Shown: positions 49,101 through 58,503 of the stretch, in pieces
How positions within the stretch are numbered: the stretch's first letter is position 1
Layout of the letters: each line of letters begins with the position of its first letter
NCBI GenBank assembly: GCA_937934135.1
Contig: CALHAW010000002.1
Location: 62,001-126,000 of the forward strand
DNA: 64,000 nt
Direction of reading: 5' to 3'
DNA from: an uncultured Alphaproteobacteria bacterium
Lineage (GTDB): Bacteria > Pseudomonadota > Alphaproteobacteria > Micavibrionales > Micavibrionaceae
The notes under the pieces: generated by a model
The model's database searches: none
What the model was told of the DNA's origin: nothing
The model's input: only the letters and a program-made list of their open reading frames with translations
Made by a program: the position numbers and the translations under genes

Positions 49101-52100
49101 GTTACTACAACTGGCACACCGCCAGAAGTAAGCGCGCCACCCGCAAGCGACCCACTAGGAGCAAAGCTTGTAACATCTGTTGGCATAACCATACCAGAAC
49201 CATCAGGACCAAAATTAACATCCAAATCACCCGTCATAACAACAGGACCTGGCGTTAGATTTGTTTCATCAACGGCAATATCTTGATCAACAGCTACAGG
49301 GTCACCATCAGGCGTCACTGTAATATTAAGTGTTGCTGTATCACTGTCACCGTCTTTATCCGTCAATGTATATTCGAATGAATCCACACCATCTGGGTTA
49401 AAGTCATTTGCCTGATATGAATATGTTCCATCACTGTTGATAGTCAAAACACCATAGTCACCTGTGATTGTTTCAGAACCATTTGCAGGAACTGGGAAAT
49501 CTACTCCGTTGAAACGCACATTTGTTACTGTGTTATCACCAGTATTAATACCATCTTGGCTTAATTCATCATTGGCAAGAAGGTCACCTGTAATCAGTTG
49601 ATCTTCTTCTGCACTATTAATATCATCAACGGCAACTGGACCATCATCTGCGATGTTAATAACAATCACACCATCATCTGTATCCCCATCAACGCTTTCG
49701 ACAAGAATACCGAACGTGATTGAAAGAACATCATCTGGGTTTGTTGTATCAGAGTGATCAAGCGCTTCATTTTGCGTATAAGTGTAATCACCTGTTGCAG
49801 GATCAATATCCAATGTAAAGACAACAACACCATTTGCGATACCTTGATATCCAGTTGCTGTTTGTGTAATTACAACAGGGAAGCCACAATGCGATAATGG
49901 CTCAGAAGAAGATGTTTCACCGTTTGGTTTAACATCACCAAGCTCAGCGCCAAAGTTTGTGTCAATCACATCTTTGAAAACCAAAGGCCCTTGATCTAGA
50001 TTTGTTTCATCAACATCACCAGAAGAATCGCCAATCGTCGGCACGTCATCTTGAACGCGAATACGGATTTTCCCTGTATCTGTGTCCCCATCAAAATCTT
50101 CAATTTCAACGCCAAAATCTAAGTTAATGATGTCATTTGGATCTGTTGCATCTGCGTGATCCAAAGTACCAAGAAGATCGAATTTATAAGATCCATCATC
50201 ATTAATCACCATTGTGAAAATCGTTTCAGTACCCGCAACACCGGTATAAGTTCCTGTTGCCGAATCAAAAGTCACAACAACGGGAACACCACCTGATGTT
50301 AATGCGCCATTTGCCTGAGAACCGCTCGACGCAAACGTGCCTGTTGGATTAAATTCACCCGCACCATCTTCACCAAAGTTAGAAGCAACTGTACCTATAA
50401 CCGTATCAGTAATATTTGTTTCATCGACCGTACCTTGTGCATCAATAACCTCTGGCCCATCATCCGCAACACGCACACGAATAGAGCGCGCAGATTCATC
50501 ACCATCAAAATCAGTCGCTTTAACGCCGAAATTTAAAGTAATTTCATCATTTGGATCCGTTCCATCTGGGTGATCTAATGGCTCATTCTGCGTATAGGTA
50601 TATGTACCATCAGAATTAATTTCTAATGTGAAAATTGTTGTTGCACCCGCAACACCCGTATAGGTATTTGTTGCTACATCAAATGTAACATCAACCGCAA
50701 CGCCGCCAGATGTTAAATTTAAAACTGGGCCGTTCAAGTCTTGGCGCGCATTAAATGCATCATTACCACAAATTTCACCCGGACCATCTTCACCGAAATC
50801 AACATCCACCTGATCGTTCAGAATAATAGGGCCTGCAGATAAATCAGTTTCATCAACACTCACTGTATCGCGCACGATAAGCGGTGCATCATCCAACACG
50901 TCAACCGTCACAACAGTTGACTGAACATCACCATCATTATCAACAGCTTCAACACCAAAGCTTAATGTAATTGAATCATTTGGATCTGCCGCATCTGCGT
51001 GATCTAAAGGAGCAAATTGTTCAAATTCATAATCACCCGTTACTGGATCAATAGTAAATGTGAAAACTGTATCTGTACCGGCAGTACCAGTATATGTGTC
51101 TGTTGCCACATCAAAAGTAACAATAACAGGAACGCCATTCGATGTCAGAACACCATTATCAACGGAACCTGTTACATCAAAGTCATTATTCCCACGCAGC
51201 ACACCTGCGCCATCTTCGCCAAAATCAACAAAGATTGTACCATCTGCCATTCTTGGTAGGCCATCTGTCTCATCAACAGCTTCTGCACCACCTTCAATAA
51301 CAGGCGCATCATCAAGCACATTAATTGTTACAAATCCTTCCGCAGAGTCACCATCAAAATCAACGAGTTTCACGCCAAAATTCAGCGCGATCTGGTCGTT
51401 CGGATCTGTTGAATCCGCATGATCAAGAGGAGCAAAAATTGTGAAGTCATATTCACCCGTTGCAGAATCAATCACAACAGTGAACACAGTTAAAGCACCA
51501 GCAGAACCAGTATAGGTATTTATTGCCGCGTCAAACGTAACAACAACCGCAACACCATTCGATGTAAGCGCGCCACCGGCAACAGAACCTGTTGCGTTAA
51601 AGCTATCTGTTCCACAATATTCACCATCAACATCTTGACCTGGTGTCGCAAAAAAGCGACCAGACACAGTTGCTGAACCAGCAATGAAATTTGTTTCGTC
51701 AACCTGTTGTGCAACCTGTGACAAAGCAACCGGCGCATCATCACGAACAATAATACGAACAATGCCAGCTGTTTCATCACCATCTGCATCTTTTGTAACG
51801 AAATTGAAATCAAGATTAATTTGGTCATTATCATTGTTTGGATCTGCGTGATCTAAAGGACCAAATTGTTCAAATGTGTAGCTACCATCATTTTCATCAA
51901 GCACAAAAGTAAAGATAGTTGTGCCATTTGCAGTCGCTGTATATGTGTTTGTTGCCTGATCAAAATCAACGACAACAGGAACACCACCAGAGAAAAGTGT
52001 CGCAGCATTACCCGCTTCACTTCCACTAATAACCAAGTTACCAGTTGAACAAATTAAACCTGGGCCATCCGCGCCAAAATCGACAACAACCTGACCAGAA

Positions 52101-53086
52101 ACGGCAAGATTACCTGCGACCAGATTTGTTTCATCCAATACTTCAAATGGATTAGTAAGTGCGGGAACATCATCTTGCACCACAGTATTATCCTGAGGAA
52201 GGATTGGGTTAATAGGATTAACACTAGGCGCAGTAAATTGAAGCGCCGTCGGGCCAATAGGGCCTGTATCATCGGGGGAATTAAACGGTGTTGGGCTAAA
52301 GCTACTTGCAAAACCAAAACCTGTGTTACCGCCTAAACCACCATCACCAGCTTCTGGCGCTAATTGGTTCAACGCTGTTGCGATGTCTGACCCATCGCCG
52401 CCAGCAGCAGGTTGGATGTTTGCAACTTGCGCCGCAATATCATCTACTTCGGCCGCTTCCGCAACTTCAAGAACTTCTTCTGTTGGATCGATTGTTTCTG
52501 TAAAGCCAGTCAAAAGGCTTTCGCTATCAACCGCTGTTCCATCAGCAACAGTAAGCTCAGCAGGAAGATCGCCTGCCATCACTTGTGAAAAATCATTAAT
52601 AACCACTTGTGAACCGTCATTAAAAGTCAACACCATGTTGCCATTAATTACTTCCACATTTGCCGCATTCGAAGGATCAAAATCACAAATATATTTTTGA
52701 CCGCCTTGAAGCGCAATTTCTTGTGTTGTGTTGGCCGCAGGCTGACCAATGCGGATTGCATCGCCATTTATTGCCGCGCCAGCAGCAGTATCAATATTGT
52801 TTAAAGCAGAAGGAGATAGAGCAGCTGTCGTGAGGAGAGATTGATCAACCAACGTACCATCTTCAAGGAAAAGTAAATTCCCGTTTTCAATAAGTGTTTC
52901 AAAGTTTGTAATGTTTAATGTTCCGCCATCTGCGAAAGAAATCACTAGCGACCCCGCATCATTAAGTTGCAGCGCATCGATGTCATCTGCTGTAAAATTT
53001 AAACGTGCTGAAATGTCATCCGGTATTTGGTGACTGACAACTGTCCCTGCTTCGGGCTGTGATAGAATTACATTGTTACAAACCAT
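46154..53086 (-). CDS. giant repeat adhesin, type I secretion substrate
   Basis: A 2310-residue acidic protein with no N-terminal signal peptide. N-terminal region (1-315): two similar short domains with SLVISFADGGTLNITNF and MVLTFNDGSQVVINDF, then an acidic linker. Residues about 317-2000: ten ~140-residue repeats starting with DET(N/D), followed by FGEDGxG-type sequence and LDHADxTDPND, resembling the T1SS-143/DUF5801 family, plus three cadherin/VCBS-like repeats. A proline stretch (PPPPPPPP) precedes Ca-binding-like loops: DLDGDGIEL, DRNNDGQI, DSNNDGVIDANDD and DVNQDGVSDDGE. The C-terminal ~130 residues (DTFLF, VDLSLLI, DTIISVDVDG, VARLQNVTGQTLDDLV) match the VCA0849-type T1SS target domain. 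AGAGGAG precedes the ATG. Confidence 0.93.
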   Translation of the reverse strand: MVCNNVILSQPEAGTVVSHQIPDDISARLNFTADDIDALQLNDAGSLVISFADGGTLNITNFETLIENGNLLFLEDGTLVDQSLLTTAALSPSALNNIDTAAGAAINGDAIRIGQPAANTTQEIALQGGQKYICDFDPSNAANVEVINGNMVLTFNDGSQVVINDFSQVMAGDLPAELTVADGTAVDSESLLTGFTETIDPTEEVLEVAEAAEVDDIAAQVANIQPAAGGDGSDIATALNQLAPEAGDGGLGGNTGFGFASSFSPTPFNSPDDTGPIGPTALQFTAPSVNPINPILPQDNTVVQDDVPALTNPFEVLDETNLVAGNLAVSGQVVVDFGADGPGLICSTGNLVISGSEAGNAATLFSGGVPVVVDFDQATNTYTATANGTTIFTFVLDENDGSYTFEQFGPLDHADPNNDNDQINLDFNFVTKDADGDETAGIVRIIVRDDAPVALSQVAQQVDETNFIAGSATVSGRFFATPGQDVDGEYCGTDSFNATGSVAGGALTSNGVAVVVTFDAAINTYTGSAGALTVFTVVIDSATGEYDFTIFAPLDHADSTDPNDQIALNFGVKLVDFDGDSAEGFVTINVLDDAPVIEGGAEAVDETDGLPRMADGTIFVDFGEDGAGVLRGNNDFDVTGSVDNGVLTSNGVPVIVTFDVATDTYTGTAGTDTVFTFTIDPVTGDYEFEQFAPLDHADAADPNDSITLSFGVEAVDNDGDVQSTVVTVDVLDDAPLIVRDTVSVDETDLSAGPIILNDQVDVDFGEDGPGEICGNDAFNARQDLNGPVLNLTSGGVAVDVTFDVATNTYTGVAGATTIFTLEINSDGTYTYTQNEPLDHPDGTDPNDEITLNFGVKATDFDGDESARSIRVRVADDGPEVIDAQGTVDETNITDTVIGTVASNFGEDGAGEFNPTGTFASSGSQANGALTSGGVPVVVTFDSATGTYTGVAGTETIFTMVINDDGSYKFDLLGTLDHADATDPNDIINLDFGVEIEDFDGDTDTGKIRIRVQDDVPTIGDSSGDVDETNLDQGPLVFKDVIDTNFGAELGDVKPNGETSSSEPLSHCGFPVVITQTATGYQGIANGVVVFTLDIDPATGDYTYTQNEALDHSDTTNPDDVLSITFGILVESVDGDTDDGVIVINIADDGPVAVDDINSAEEDQLITGDLLANDELSQDGINTGDNTVTNVRFNGVDFPVPANGSETITGDYGVLTINSDGTYSYQANDFNPDGVDSFEYTLTDKDGDSDTATLNITVTPDGDPVAVDQDIAVDETNLTPGPVVMTGDLDVNFGPDGSGMVMPTDVTSFAPSGSLAGGALTSGGVPVVVTLNGNTYTGMAGSVTVFTVTINAQGTYDFRLFEPLDHADSTDPNDVISLDFGIKVLDADGDTAEGTFTVLVHDDAPVARDDGQTNVNEGQTVTGDVTTNDEFGEDTPNTIVEVRFGNTVVAVPDGGSASIDGQFGTFTLNSDGTYSYTANSNDPDGVDEFTYVLEDFDGDRDTAEISFKAIPQDDQPIIAPPPVGTVDETDGFDMVTGRINVNFGNDAPGSIDPNNVFASSVPNLTSCGEPVTVRVEGNTYIGESASGPVFTLEVLDNGEYKFTQLAQLDHPDTTNPNDVINLDFGITATDADGDKADTTLRIRVLDDGPEIGSITNAIDETSFGNVIAASGIVPHDFGQDGAGEITPNGLFQALFQRDGSPVTLSSGGNPIAVTETATGYVGTANGQTIFTLTINPATGAYSYRQFDAIDHPDGTDPNDVIWLKFYVDITDKDGDTDTGTIIIDVADDAPTVGNASSIVDETGGLDTVTGSVAADAGADGSVQGVVGNNVFSASDATLTSNGQAVRVTYNANNGTYTGTAGGRSIFTLKINDDGSYTFRQLDELDHPNSNSANDNIALRFGVEITDGDGDSDTGTITINVRDDGPNARNDVDALSRTETRETGNVLSNDSFGQDGAGRLVTTGTFVGNFGTLTLNANGSYTYVRSGRAGGTDRFNYTIEDNDGDRDTAQLTINVTANPAPPPPPPPPFFGGGDGGDGTPLVFDLDGDGIELTNTENGVLFDVDVDGVAEQTAWVSGDDGLLALDRNNDGQITDRSELFGDTDGFEDGFQNLSSYDSNNDGVIDANDDVYEDLRIWQDVNQDGVSDDGELLTLAQIGIVSINLNASLPEDFYIAGNLISHISEFTFADGSTGTVVDAVFNYDNTSYATDGVLDTFLFQAVANEAAEAMADIVGFNAEEGDAVDLSLLIDSENDVTEAIQDFVFVSETEDGDTIISVDVDGADGPAEAREVARLQNVTGQTLDDLVDNGNIIV
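47040..52160 (-). repeat. tandem ~420-bp coding repeats in the adhesin gene
   Basis: DETN/DETD repeat starts (plus coordinate of the anchor) lie near 52135, 51697, 51272, 50852, 50422, 50007, 49268, 48508, 48110 and 47690, with spacings of about 400-440 bases where contiguous. Longer gaps at 50007-49268 and 49268-48508 hold a cadherin/VCBS-like repeat each; a third such repeat follows the last anchor. The repeats share protein motifs but are divergent in DNA, so they are old. Confidence 0.85.
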
Positions 53087-53183
53087 TGGATATCTCCTCT
53101 TTCCAATTAATATTACAAAAAATAAGTACGCCCTTTTCGTGAATGTCCTATAATCTACAGATATTCACAAATAATGCTATGGG

Positions 53184-53212
53184 AAATTAACGTTTCCTTA
53201 AAGATTTGTCAA
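53184..53212 (-). promoter_or_regulatory. candidate promoter of the adhesin gene
   Basis: In the 360-base gene-free stretch 53087-53446. On the minus strand a perfect TTGACA (53212-53207) is followed after 17 bases by TAATTT (53189-53184). The -10 matches only partly. The rest of the gap is AT-rich and contains the serA terminator at its far end; I see no small RNA or operator with confidence. Confidence 0.35.
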
Positions 53213-53362
53213 TGATTATGTTAAACTTTCTTGACGTTTCTGACTTACCATATTGAACTTACTCGATTATTTTATGAGATTCAGACAAACAAAATCAAAT
53301 AAAACGCTCAAATCTATATGGAATATGGCCTGAAATTAGTTTAAATATACTTAACGCAATAG

Positions 53363-53408
53363 AAAAAACGGGCTTTCTGCTCTCTATATTAAGCAAAAAA
53401 CCCGTTTT
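53363..53408 (-). terminator. probable terminator of serA
   Basis: On the minus strand AAAACGGG (53408-53401) pairs with CCCGTTTT (53372-53365), followed by more T. The 28-base loop may hold a short inner GCTT/AAGC pair. It lies about 40 bases after the serA stop. Confidence 0.65.
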
Positions 53409-53446
53409 ATTTGCGATAATACTGTGATTTGAAGGCTTTAGCGGTC

Positions 53447-55036
53447 TTAAAAATTCATCTTCTTTGCCATTGTGATCTGTTCAAGGCTGGAAATTTCGTC
53501 CAATAAATCCTCTGTAAGCGGGGCATCAAGTGACAAAAGGCAGATCGCCGAATCGCCTTTAGGCGTCCTTCCAAGGTGGAAATTAGCAATATTCTGCCCG
53601 GCATTCCCCAAAATACTACCCACCTGACCGATCATGCCCGGCTTATCATTATTGCGGATGAACAGCATATTCTCACTTAAACCTGCTTCGATACGCACGC
53701 CTTCAATATCGACTATGCGTGGTTCTTTCCCTGTAAATAACGTGCCTGAAACAGAACGGCTGCGCGCTTCTGTTTCTACATTCACCACAATAACACTCCG
53801 CCAATCTTTGGATGATCCGCTTTTTGTTTCAGAAAACTTAATACCACGACTTTCCGCAAGACTCATCACATTGACCATATTCACGGTTTCAAGCTGTGTT
53901 TTTAAAAGCGCTGCCATCAACATTTGTGTGATCGGTTTTGTGTTCACATCTGTGACCGTACCAACATATTCAATATTGACGGCCTTAATCGCATGCTCAG
54001 TAATCTGCCCCGCAAAACTACCAAGCTGCTCTGCCAGTTTCATATACGGCTTTAAGCGCGGGGCATCATCCGCAGAGATAGAAGGCATGTTCAGCGCATT
54101 GGTAACCGCGCCATTGGTTAAGTAATCCGCCATTTGTTCTGCGACTTGAATGGCAACATTAACTTGTGCCTCGGTTGTTGCTGCCCCTAAATGCGGGGTA
54201 CAAACAACATTTGGATGACCAAATAAAATATTTTCTTTTGCTGGTTCTTCCTCAAACACATCAAGCGCCGCACCTGCAACCTTACCGCTATCCAAAGCTT
54301 CTTTTAAATCGGCTTCAATAATAATGCCGCCCCGCGCACAATTAATCAGGCGCACACCATTTTTCATTTTGGCGATTGAATCCTTATTAATAAGCCCCGC
54401 CGTTTTTTCATTCTTCGGCACATGGATCGTAATAAAATCCGCACGGGCAAATAACTCTTCCAATTCAACTTTTTCAACGCCCAATTCCATTGCACGTTCT
54501 TCTGTCAGGAAAGGATCAAAGGCCACTACATTCATTTTAAGACCAACGGCCCGGTCAGCAACAATACCGCCAATATTACCACATCCAATTACACCCAAGG
54601 TTTTAGAAAAAAGCTCCGCCCCCATAAATTTTTTCTTTTCCCATTTTCCTGCATGGGTGGATTCATTGGCCTGTGGAATTTGGCGCGCCATAGAAAACAT
54701 CATCGCAATGGCATGCTCTGCGGTGGTGATAGAATTTCCAAACGGCGTATTCATCACAATCACACCACTATCTGTCGCTGCCTTCACATCAATATTATCA
54801 ACCCCAATACCCGCACGACCAATTACTTTAAGATTGGTAGCCGCGGCCAGAATTTCGGGAGTGACCGTTGTGCTGGATCGCATGGCAAGCCCATCATATT
54901 TTGGGATTTCGGCAATCAACTCTTCTGGTGTTAGTCCAGATTTCTCCGTAACGTCACAGCCTTTTTTGGTAAAAATTTCAGTCGCAAGGGGGTGCATTTT
55001 GTCCGCAATAAGGACTTTGGGTTTTGTATTAGACAT
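53447..55036 (-). CDS. serA: D-3-phosphoglycerate dehydrogenase
   Basis: First step of serine synthesis. The 529-residue long form has the NAD-binding motif LGVIGCGNIGGIVADRA, catalytic arginine and glutamate regions (NCARGGIIIE), and the catalytic histidine in CTPHLGAATTEAQ. The second half contains the intervening (ASB) domain and a C-terminal ACT domain (about 455-529; NNDKPGMIGQVGSILGNAG) for allosteric serine control. The strand is opposite to the following methyltransferase gene, and serC lies 1.4 kb away, so the usual serC-serA adjacency is broken. Confidence 0.98.
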   Translation of the reverse strand: MSNTKPKVLIADKMHPLATEIFTKKGCDVTEKSGLTPEELIAEIPKYDGLAMRSSTTVTPEILAAATNLKVIGRAGIGVDNIDVKAATDSGVIVMNTPFGNSITTAEHAIAMMFSMARQIPQANESTHAGKWEKKKFMGAELFSKTLGVIGCGNIGGIVADRAVGLKMNVVAFDPFLTEERAMELGVEKVELEELFARADFITIHVPKNEKTAGLINKDSIAKMKNGVRLINCARGGIIIEADLKEALDSGKVAGAALDVFEEEPAKENILFGHPNVVCTPHLGAATTEAQVNVAIQVAEQMADYLTNGAVTNALNMPSISADDAPRLKPYMKLAEQLGSFAGQITEHAIKAVNIEYVGTVTDVNTKPITQMLMAALLKTQLETVNMVNVMSLAESRGIKFSETKSGSSKDWRSVIVVNVETEARSRSVSGTLFTGKEPRIVDIEGVRIEAGLSENMLFIRNNDKPGMIGQVGSILGNAGQNIANFHLGRTPKGDSAICLLSLDAPLTEDLLDEISSLEQITMAKKMNF

Positions 55037-55121
55037 CGATAACTCCTATTTTTGTCTTGTTGTAGGAAAACAGGCCTCCTTGATACCATGACCCAATAAT
55101 AAAACAAGGGACAAAACACGA

Positions 55122-55802
55122 GTGGAATGTCATAGTTTAAGAATGGATCACGATAATTTTATAACGCTGCCTTATAAACTAGAACGAAGCGCGCCGCCCT
55201 TTGAAGAAAATGACATTAAGTCACCTGAAAACCTGTTTCGTCACATCCTTAAAAAATATACCAAGCACGATGATCACATGTTCGATCCGTTCGCAGGATT
55301 AGGGACATCCTTATTTGTCGCGGAAGAATTAAACCGCATCCCCTTTGGGATTGAAGCAGAACAGCAAAAATATCAATGGGTGGCAGGGCAATTAGAAAAC
55401 TGGACGCATCTGGTCAATGATGACGCGGCAAATCTTGCAAAATATGACTTTCCCAAAATGGATTTAATCCTAACCTCGCCGCCTTATATGTTGCGCAATC
55501 ATAAATGGAATCCGGTATTTGGGGGTGATCCCAAATATGCAGGGTATGATAAATACCTTAAACGCATGGGCGTTATCTTTGGGAAAGCCGCACCCATTAT
55601 GAAAAAAAATGCGCCACTTATTATACAGGTGGATAATTTAACACACGGGAAGATCTTCACCCCGCTGGCACGTGATATCGCCAACGCGATTAATAAGAAC
55701 TTTATTCAAACTGGTGAAACCATCGTGCAATGGAAAATCATAAAGGGTGAGGCAAAACCAAAAGAAGCACACACCCAATTTTTAATTTTCAAGAAACGCT
55801 GA
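55122..55802 (+). CDS. small DNA methyltransferase-like protein
   Basis: A 226-residue protein with SAM-binding motif I MFDPFAGLGTSLFVAEEL (about 53-70) and catalytic motif IV ILTSPPYML (about 114-122), the order seen in N4-cytosine or N6-adenine DNA methyltransferases; SPPY favours N4-cytosine, but N6-adenine or RNA targets are possible. No restriction enzyme gene is adjacent, so an orphan is likely. A GTG start at 55122 has AAGGGA 10 bases upstream; ATG at 55143 is an alternative without a Shine-Dalgarno. It sits, with the LysE gene, between serA and serC. Confidence 0.8.
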   Translation: MECHSLRMDHDNFITLPYKLERSAPPFEENDIKSPENLFRHILKKYTKHDDHMFDPFAGLGTSLFVAEELNRIPFGIEAEQQKYQWVAGQLENWTHLVNDDAANLAKYDFPKMDLILTSPPYMLRNHKWNPVFGGDPKYAGYDKYLKRMGVIFGKAAPIMKKNAPLIIQVDNLTHGKIFTPLARDIANAINKNFIQTGETIVQWKIIKGEAKPKEAHTQFLIFKKR

Positions 55803-55834
55803 CAAAATTGTAAAAAACTGATTTAATACTGACC

Positions 55835-56464
55835 ATGACACTCGATAGCATTTTAATCCTTCTCATCGCCGTTGCCTCTATTTCCTTTAAACCAGGGCCT
55901 GGTATGGCGGCAATCATCGCCCGCGCCATTGAAAATGGTTTCCTATCTGCCTTTTTGGTGAGCATGGGCGCCATCACGATTGAACTTGTTTACTTCACCC
56001 TCGCTTATTTCAGTTTTTCCTTCATCGAAGAATTTCTGCCTGCCCTCGTCATTATTTTAAAAATTATCGGAAGCGCCTATATTTTCTATTTGGCCTATGG
56101 CGCGTTCAAAAAATCAAAAGAAATTCTGTTGATAAATGATGCCATTCCAAAAGTTTCCTATATAAAAGACTATCTAACGGGAGTCACTGTAACACTTGCG
56201 AACCCACTCGTAATTTTATTCTATACCGCGCTTATTCCGACGGTTTTGGATTTATCTTCTATTAATATAGAAGGATTGACGATTGCTCTTCTTATTATCT
56301 TTGCCGTTCATTTTGTGATTTTAACCGCACAGAGTTTATTGGCTAGCCAAGTTCGTGCGATGCTTCAAGACAAGATGACAATCCAAAAATTTAATATGAT
56401 CTCCGCTATCCTGCTTTGCGGCGTTGGGGGTTATATTGTCATTAGCCTAATCCAAGCGCTTTAG
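55835..56464 (+). CDS. LysE-family translocator
   Basis: A 209-residue inner-membrane protein with about six transmembrane segments; [17 protein letters not shown] matches the conserved N-terminal G-x-N/P motif of LysE/RhtB exporters of amino acids. The substrate is unknown; placement between serA and serC makes serine or related compounds tempting, but this is only context. The 3' end overlaps the convergent serC by 4 bases. It lies 32 bases after the methyltransferase gene, so the two could form a small operon. Confidence 0.88.
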   Translation: MTLDSILILLIAVASISFKPGPGMAAIIARAIENGFLSAFLVSMGAITIELVYFTLAYFSFSFIEEFLPALVIILKIIGSAYIFYLAYGAFKKSKEILLINDAIPKVSYIKDYLTGVTVTLANPLVILFYTALIPTVLDLSSINIEGLTIALLIIFAVHFVILTAQSLLASQVRAMLQDKMTIQKFNMISAILLCGVGGYIVISLIQAL

Positions 56465-57618
56465 GCTTCCGCCGCTTTCGCAGCCGCATACGCCCAATCA
56501 AGCCATGGCATTAATCTTGCCACATCATCAGGCTCAACCGTTGCGCCGCCCCAAATACGGATACCCGCAGGCGCGGCGCGATACGAAGCCACATCATACC
56601 CCGCCTTTTCGGCTTCCAACATTTTTGTCATACCCTTAACAAACGCCAAACGGTCCTCTTCTGATTTTTCGTTAAACCACGGGTCTGTTATTTTAAGACA
56701 GATCGAGGTATGGCTTTCTGTCCCTTCGGCTTCGGCCAAAAATTCAATCCAGTCTGTTTTGGTAACCCAGTCAGCCACGGCCTGATAACTATCAGCACTG
56801 CGGGCAATAGTGGTTTTAAGGCCACCAATAGATTCAACCCATTTAAGGGCATCAAGACAATCTTCTGCCGCCATCATAGAAGGGGTGTTTAATGTTGCGC
56901 CCTGATATGCACCTTCAATAATTTTATCCCCTTTGGTCAGGCGGAAAATTTTGGGAAGAGGGCGATCTGGTCTGAAATTTTGTAAGCGTTTTGCCGCACG
57001 CGGCGACAACACCAACATACCATGCGCCCCTTCGGATCCTAAAACTTTCTGCCAGCTCCACGTCACCACATCCAGTTTTTCCCATGGTAGATCATAGGCA
57101 AACACCGCAGATGTCGCATCACATATCGTCAACCCTTCACGATCATCCTTAATCCAATCTGCATTGGGGACACGCACGCCTGATGTTGTGCCATTCCATG
57201 TAAAGACCACATCACGGTCTGTATCAACTTTACTTAAATCCGGTAGTTTGCCGTAGTCGGCTTTATGGATGTTTACATCATCTAGCTTTAATTGCTCTGT
57301 TACATCCTTGATCCAATCAATACCAAAACTTTCCCAGCCCAGCATCTCAACCCCGCGCGCACCCAATAAATTCCACATTGCAATTTCAACAGCGCCTGTA
57401 TCAGAAGCAGGAACGATCGCACAACGATATCCCTCTGGAATACCCAGTAACGCCACATGGCGGTCAATCACTTCTTTTAGCTTAGCCTTACCGCCCGCCG
57501 CACGGTGGGAACGCCCGTACCAACCATCCTTAATCGCATCCGCGTTCCATCCCGGGCGCTTCGCACAAGGACCAGAAGAAAATTTAGGATTATTAGGCTT
57601 TATTGATGGTTTTTGCAT
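56461..57618 (-). CDS. serC: phosphoserine aminotransferase
   Basis: PLP-dependent step of serine synthesis, also used in PLP synthesis. The 385-residue protein has [12 protein letters not shown] at the N-terminus, [14 protein letters not shown], and [16 protein letters not shown] with the PLP-binding Lys, and matches the alphaproteobacterial long type. It is divergent from pdxJ (138 bases), and the products of serC and pdxJ both serve PLP synthesis. The 3' end overlaps the LysE gene. Confidence 0.95.
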   Translation of the reverse strand: MQKPSIKPNNPKFSSGPCAKRPGWNADAIKDGWYGRSHRAAGGKAKLKEVIDRHVALLGIPEGYRCAIVPASDTGAVEIAMWNLLGARGVEMLGWESFGIDWIKDVTEQLKLDDVNIHKADYGKLPDLSKVDTDRDVVFTWNGTTSGVRVPNADWIKDDREGLTICDATSAVFAYDLPWEKLDVVTWSWQKVLGSEGAHGMLVLSPRAAKRLQNFRPDRPLPKIFRLTKGDKIIEGAYQGATLNTPSMMAAEDCLDALKWVESIGGLKTTIARSADSYQAVADWVTKTDWIEFLAEAEGTESHTSICLKITDPWFNEKSEEDRLAFVKGMTKMLEAEKAGYDVASYRAAPAGIRIWGGATVEPDDVARLMPWLDWAYAAAKAAEA

Positions 57619-57756
57619 GCGGGTTTCCTTTAATTTCTTGGGATTTAAATGACACAGTTAAAATAACGCGGTTTGCGCACCACGCAAGATAAAAAATTCT
57701 TGATAAAACCATTATAAAACCCTTCGCAACATCCCATCGATGCGCTAAAAAGACGC

Positions 57757-58503
57757 ATGACAAAATTATCTGTAAATTTGAACAAAGTCGCATTACTGCG
57801 CAATCAACGTGATGTAGGGTACCCTGACCTGATAGAGCATGCCCGATTGATCCTTGATGCGGGCGCGCACGGTATTACCGTTCATCCCCGCCCAGATGAA
57901 CGTCATGTGCGCCAAAGCGATATTCCAGCGCTCAGTCATTTTATCGGAAGTTGTGGCAATAACAGTATCGAATTAAATATTGAAGGCTATCCTTCCGCAG
58001 AATTTCTGGATTTAGTCACAAAACATCATTGCCACCAAGTCACATTAGTACCCGATGACCCAAACCAAAGCACATCAGATCATGGATGGGATGTTGTTAA
58101 TAAAAGTGGATTCTTAAAGCCCATTGTTAAGCGCCTTCAGGACGCAGGGCGGCGCGTCTCTTTATTTCTTGACCCTGATCCCATGTTGATTGAGCATGTT
58201 GTGAAAACAGGAGCGGAGCAGATAGAGCTTTACACAGGCCCTTACGCTGAAAATAACATTTCATTAGATCAATATACAACCACCGCCACACGTGCGCATG
58301 AAGAAAACATTGACGTCAATGCAGGACATGATCTCAGCCTCGATAACCTCGCCAAATTCTTGGTCGCTGTACCAAATTGCGCGGAAGTATCAATCGGCCA
58401 CGCCATCACCGCGGACGCTCTGAAAATGGGATGGCACAGCGCCGTCACGGCCTATCTCACCGCCATTAACTATGCAGACAAAAAGAAAAAAGATACGGCA
58501 TGA
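57757..58503 (+). CDS. pdxJ: pyridoxine 5'-phosphate synthase
   Basis: Condenses aminoacetone phosphate and deoxyxylulose phosphate into PNP. The 248-residue protein has LSVNLNKVALLRNQR, the HPRPDERHVRQSD loop, ELNIEGYPS, VTLVPDDPNQSTSDHGWD, and NAGHDLSLDNL, all diagnostic. Start at 57757 without a strong Shine-Dalgarno. It overlaps serB by 4 bases, so PLP and serine synthesis genes are translationally linked; SerC, made by the divergent gene, acts in both pathways. Confidence 0.96.
   Translation: MTKLSVNLNKVALLRNQRDVGYPDLIEHARLILDAGAHGITVHPRPDERHVRQSDIPALSHFIGSCGNNSIELNIEGYPSAEFLDLVTKHHCHQVTLVPDDPNQSTSDHGWDVVNKSGFLKPIVKRLQDAGRRVSLFLDPDPMLIEHVVKTGAEQIELYTGPYAENNISLDQYTTTATRAHEENIDVNAGHDLSLDNLAKFLVAVPNCAEVSIGHAITADALKMGWHSAVTAYLTAINYADKKKKDTA

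Noticed and set aside
47199..51422. Several antisense reading frames within the adhesin gene, 60-145 codons long
   Set aside because: They are shadows of the repetitive, Asp/Thr/Val-rich coding sequence, lack ribosome binding sites, and repeat with the repeats.
47040..52160. Regularly spaced similar segments that could suggest a CRISPR or non-coding repeat array
   Set aside because: The period is about 420 bases, the copies differ at the DNA level and keep one reading frame, so they are protein repeats.
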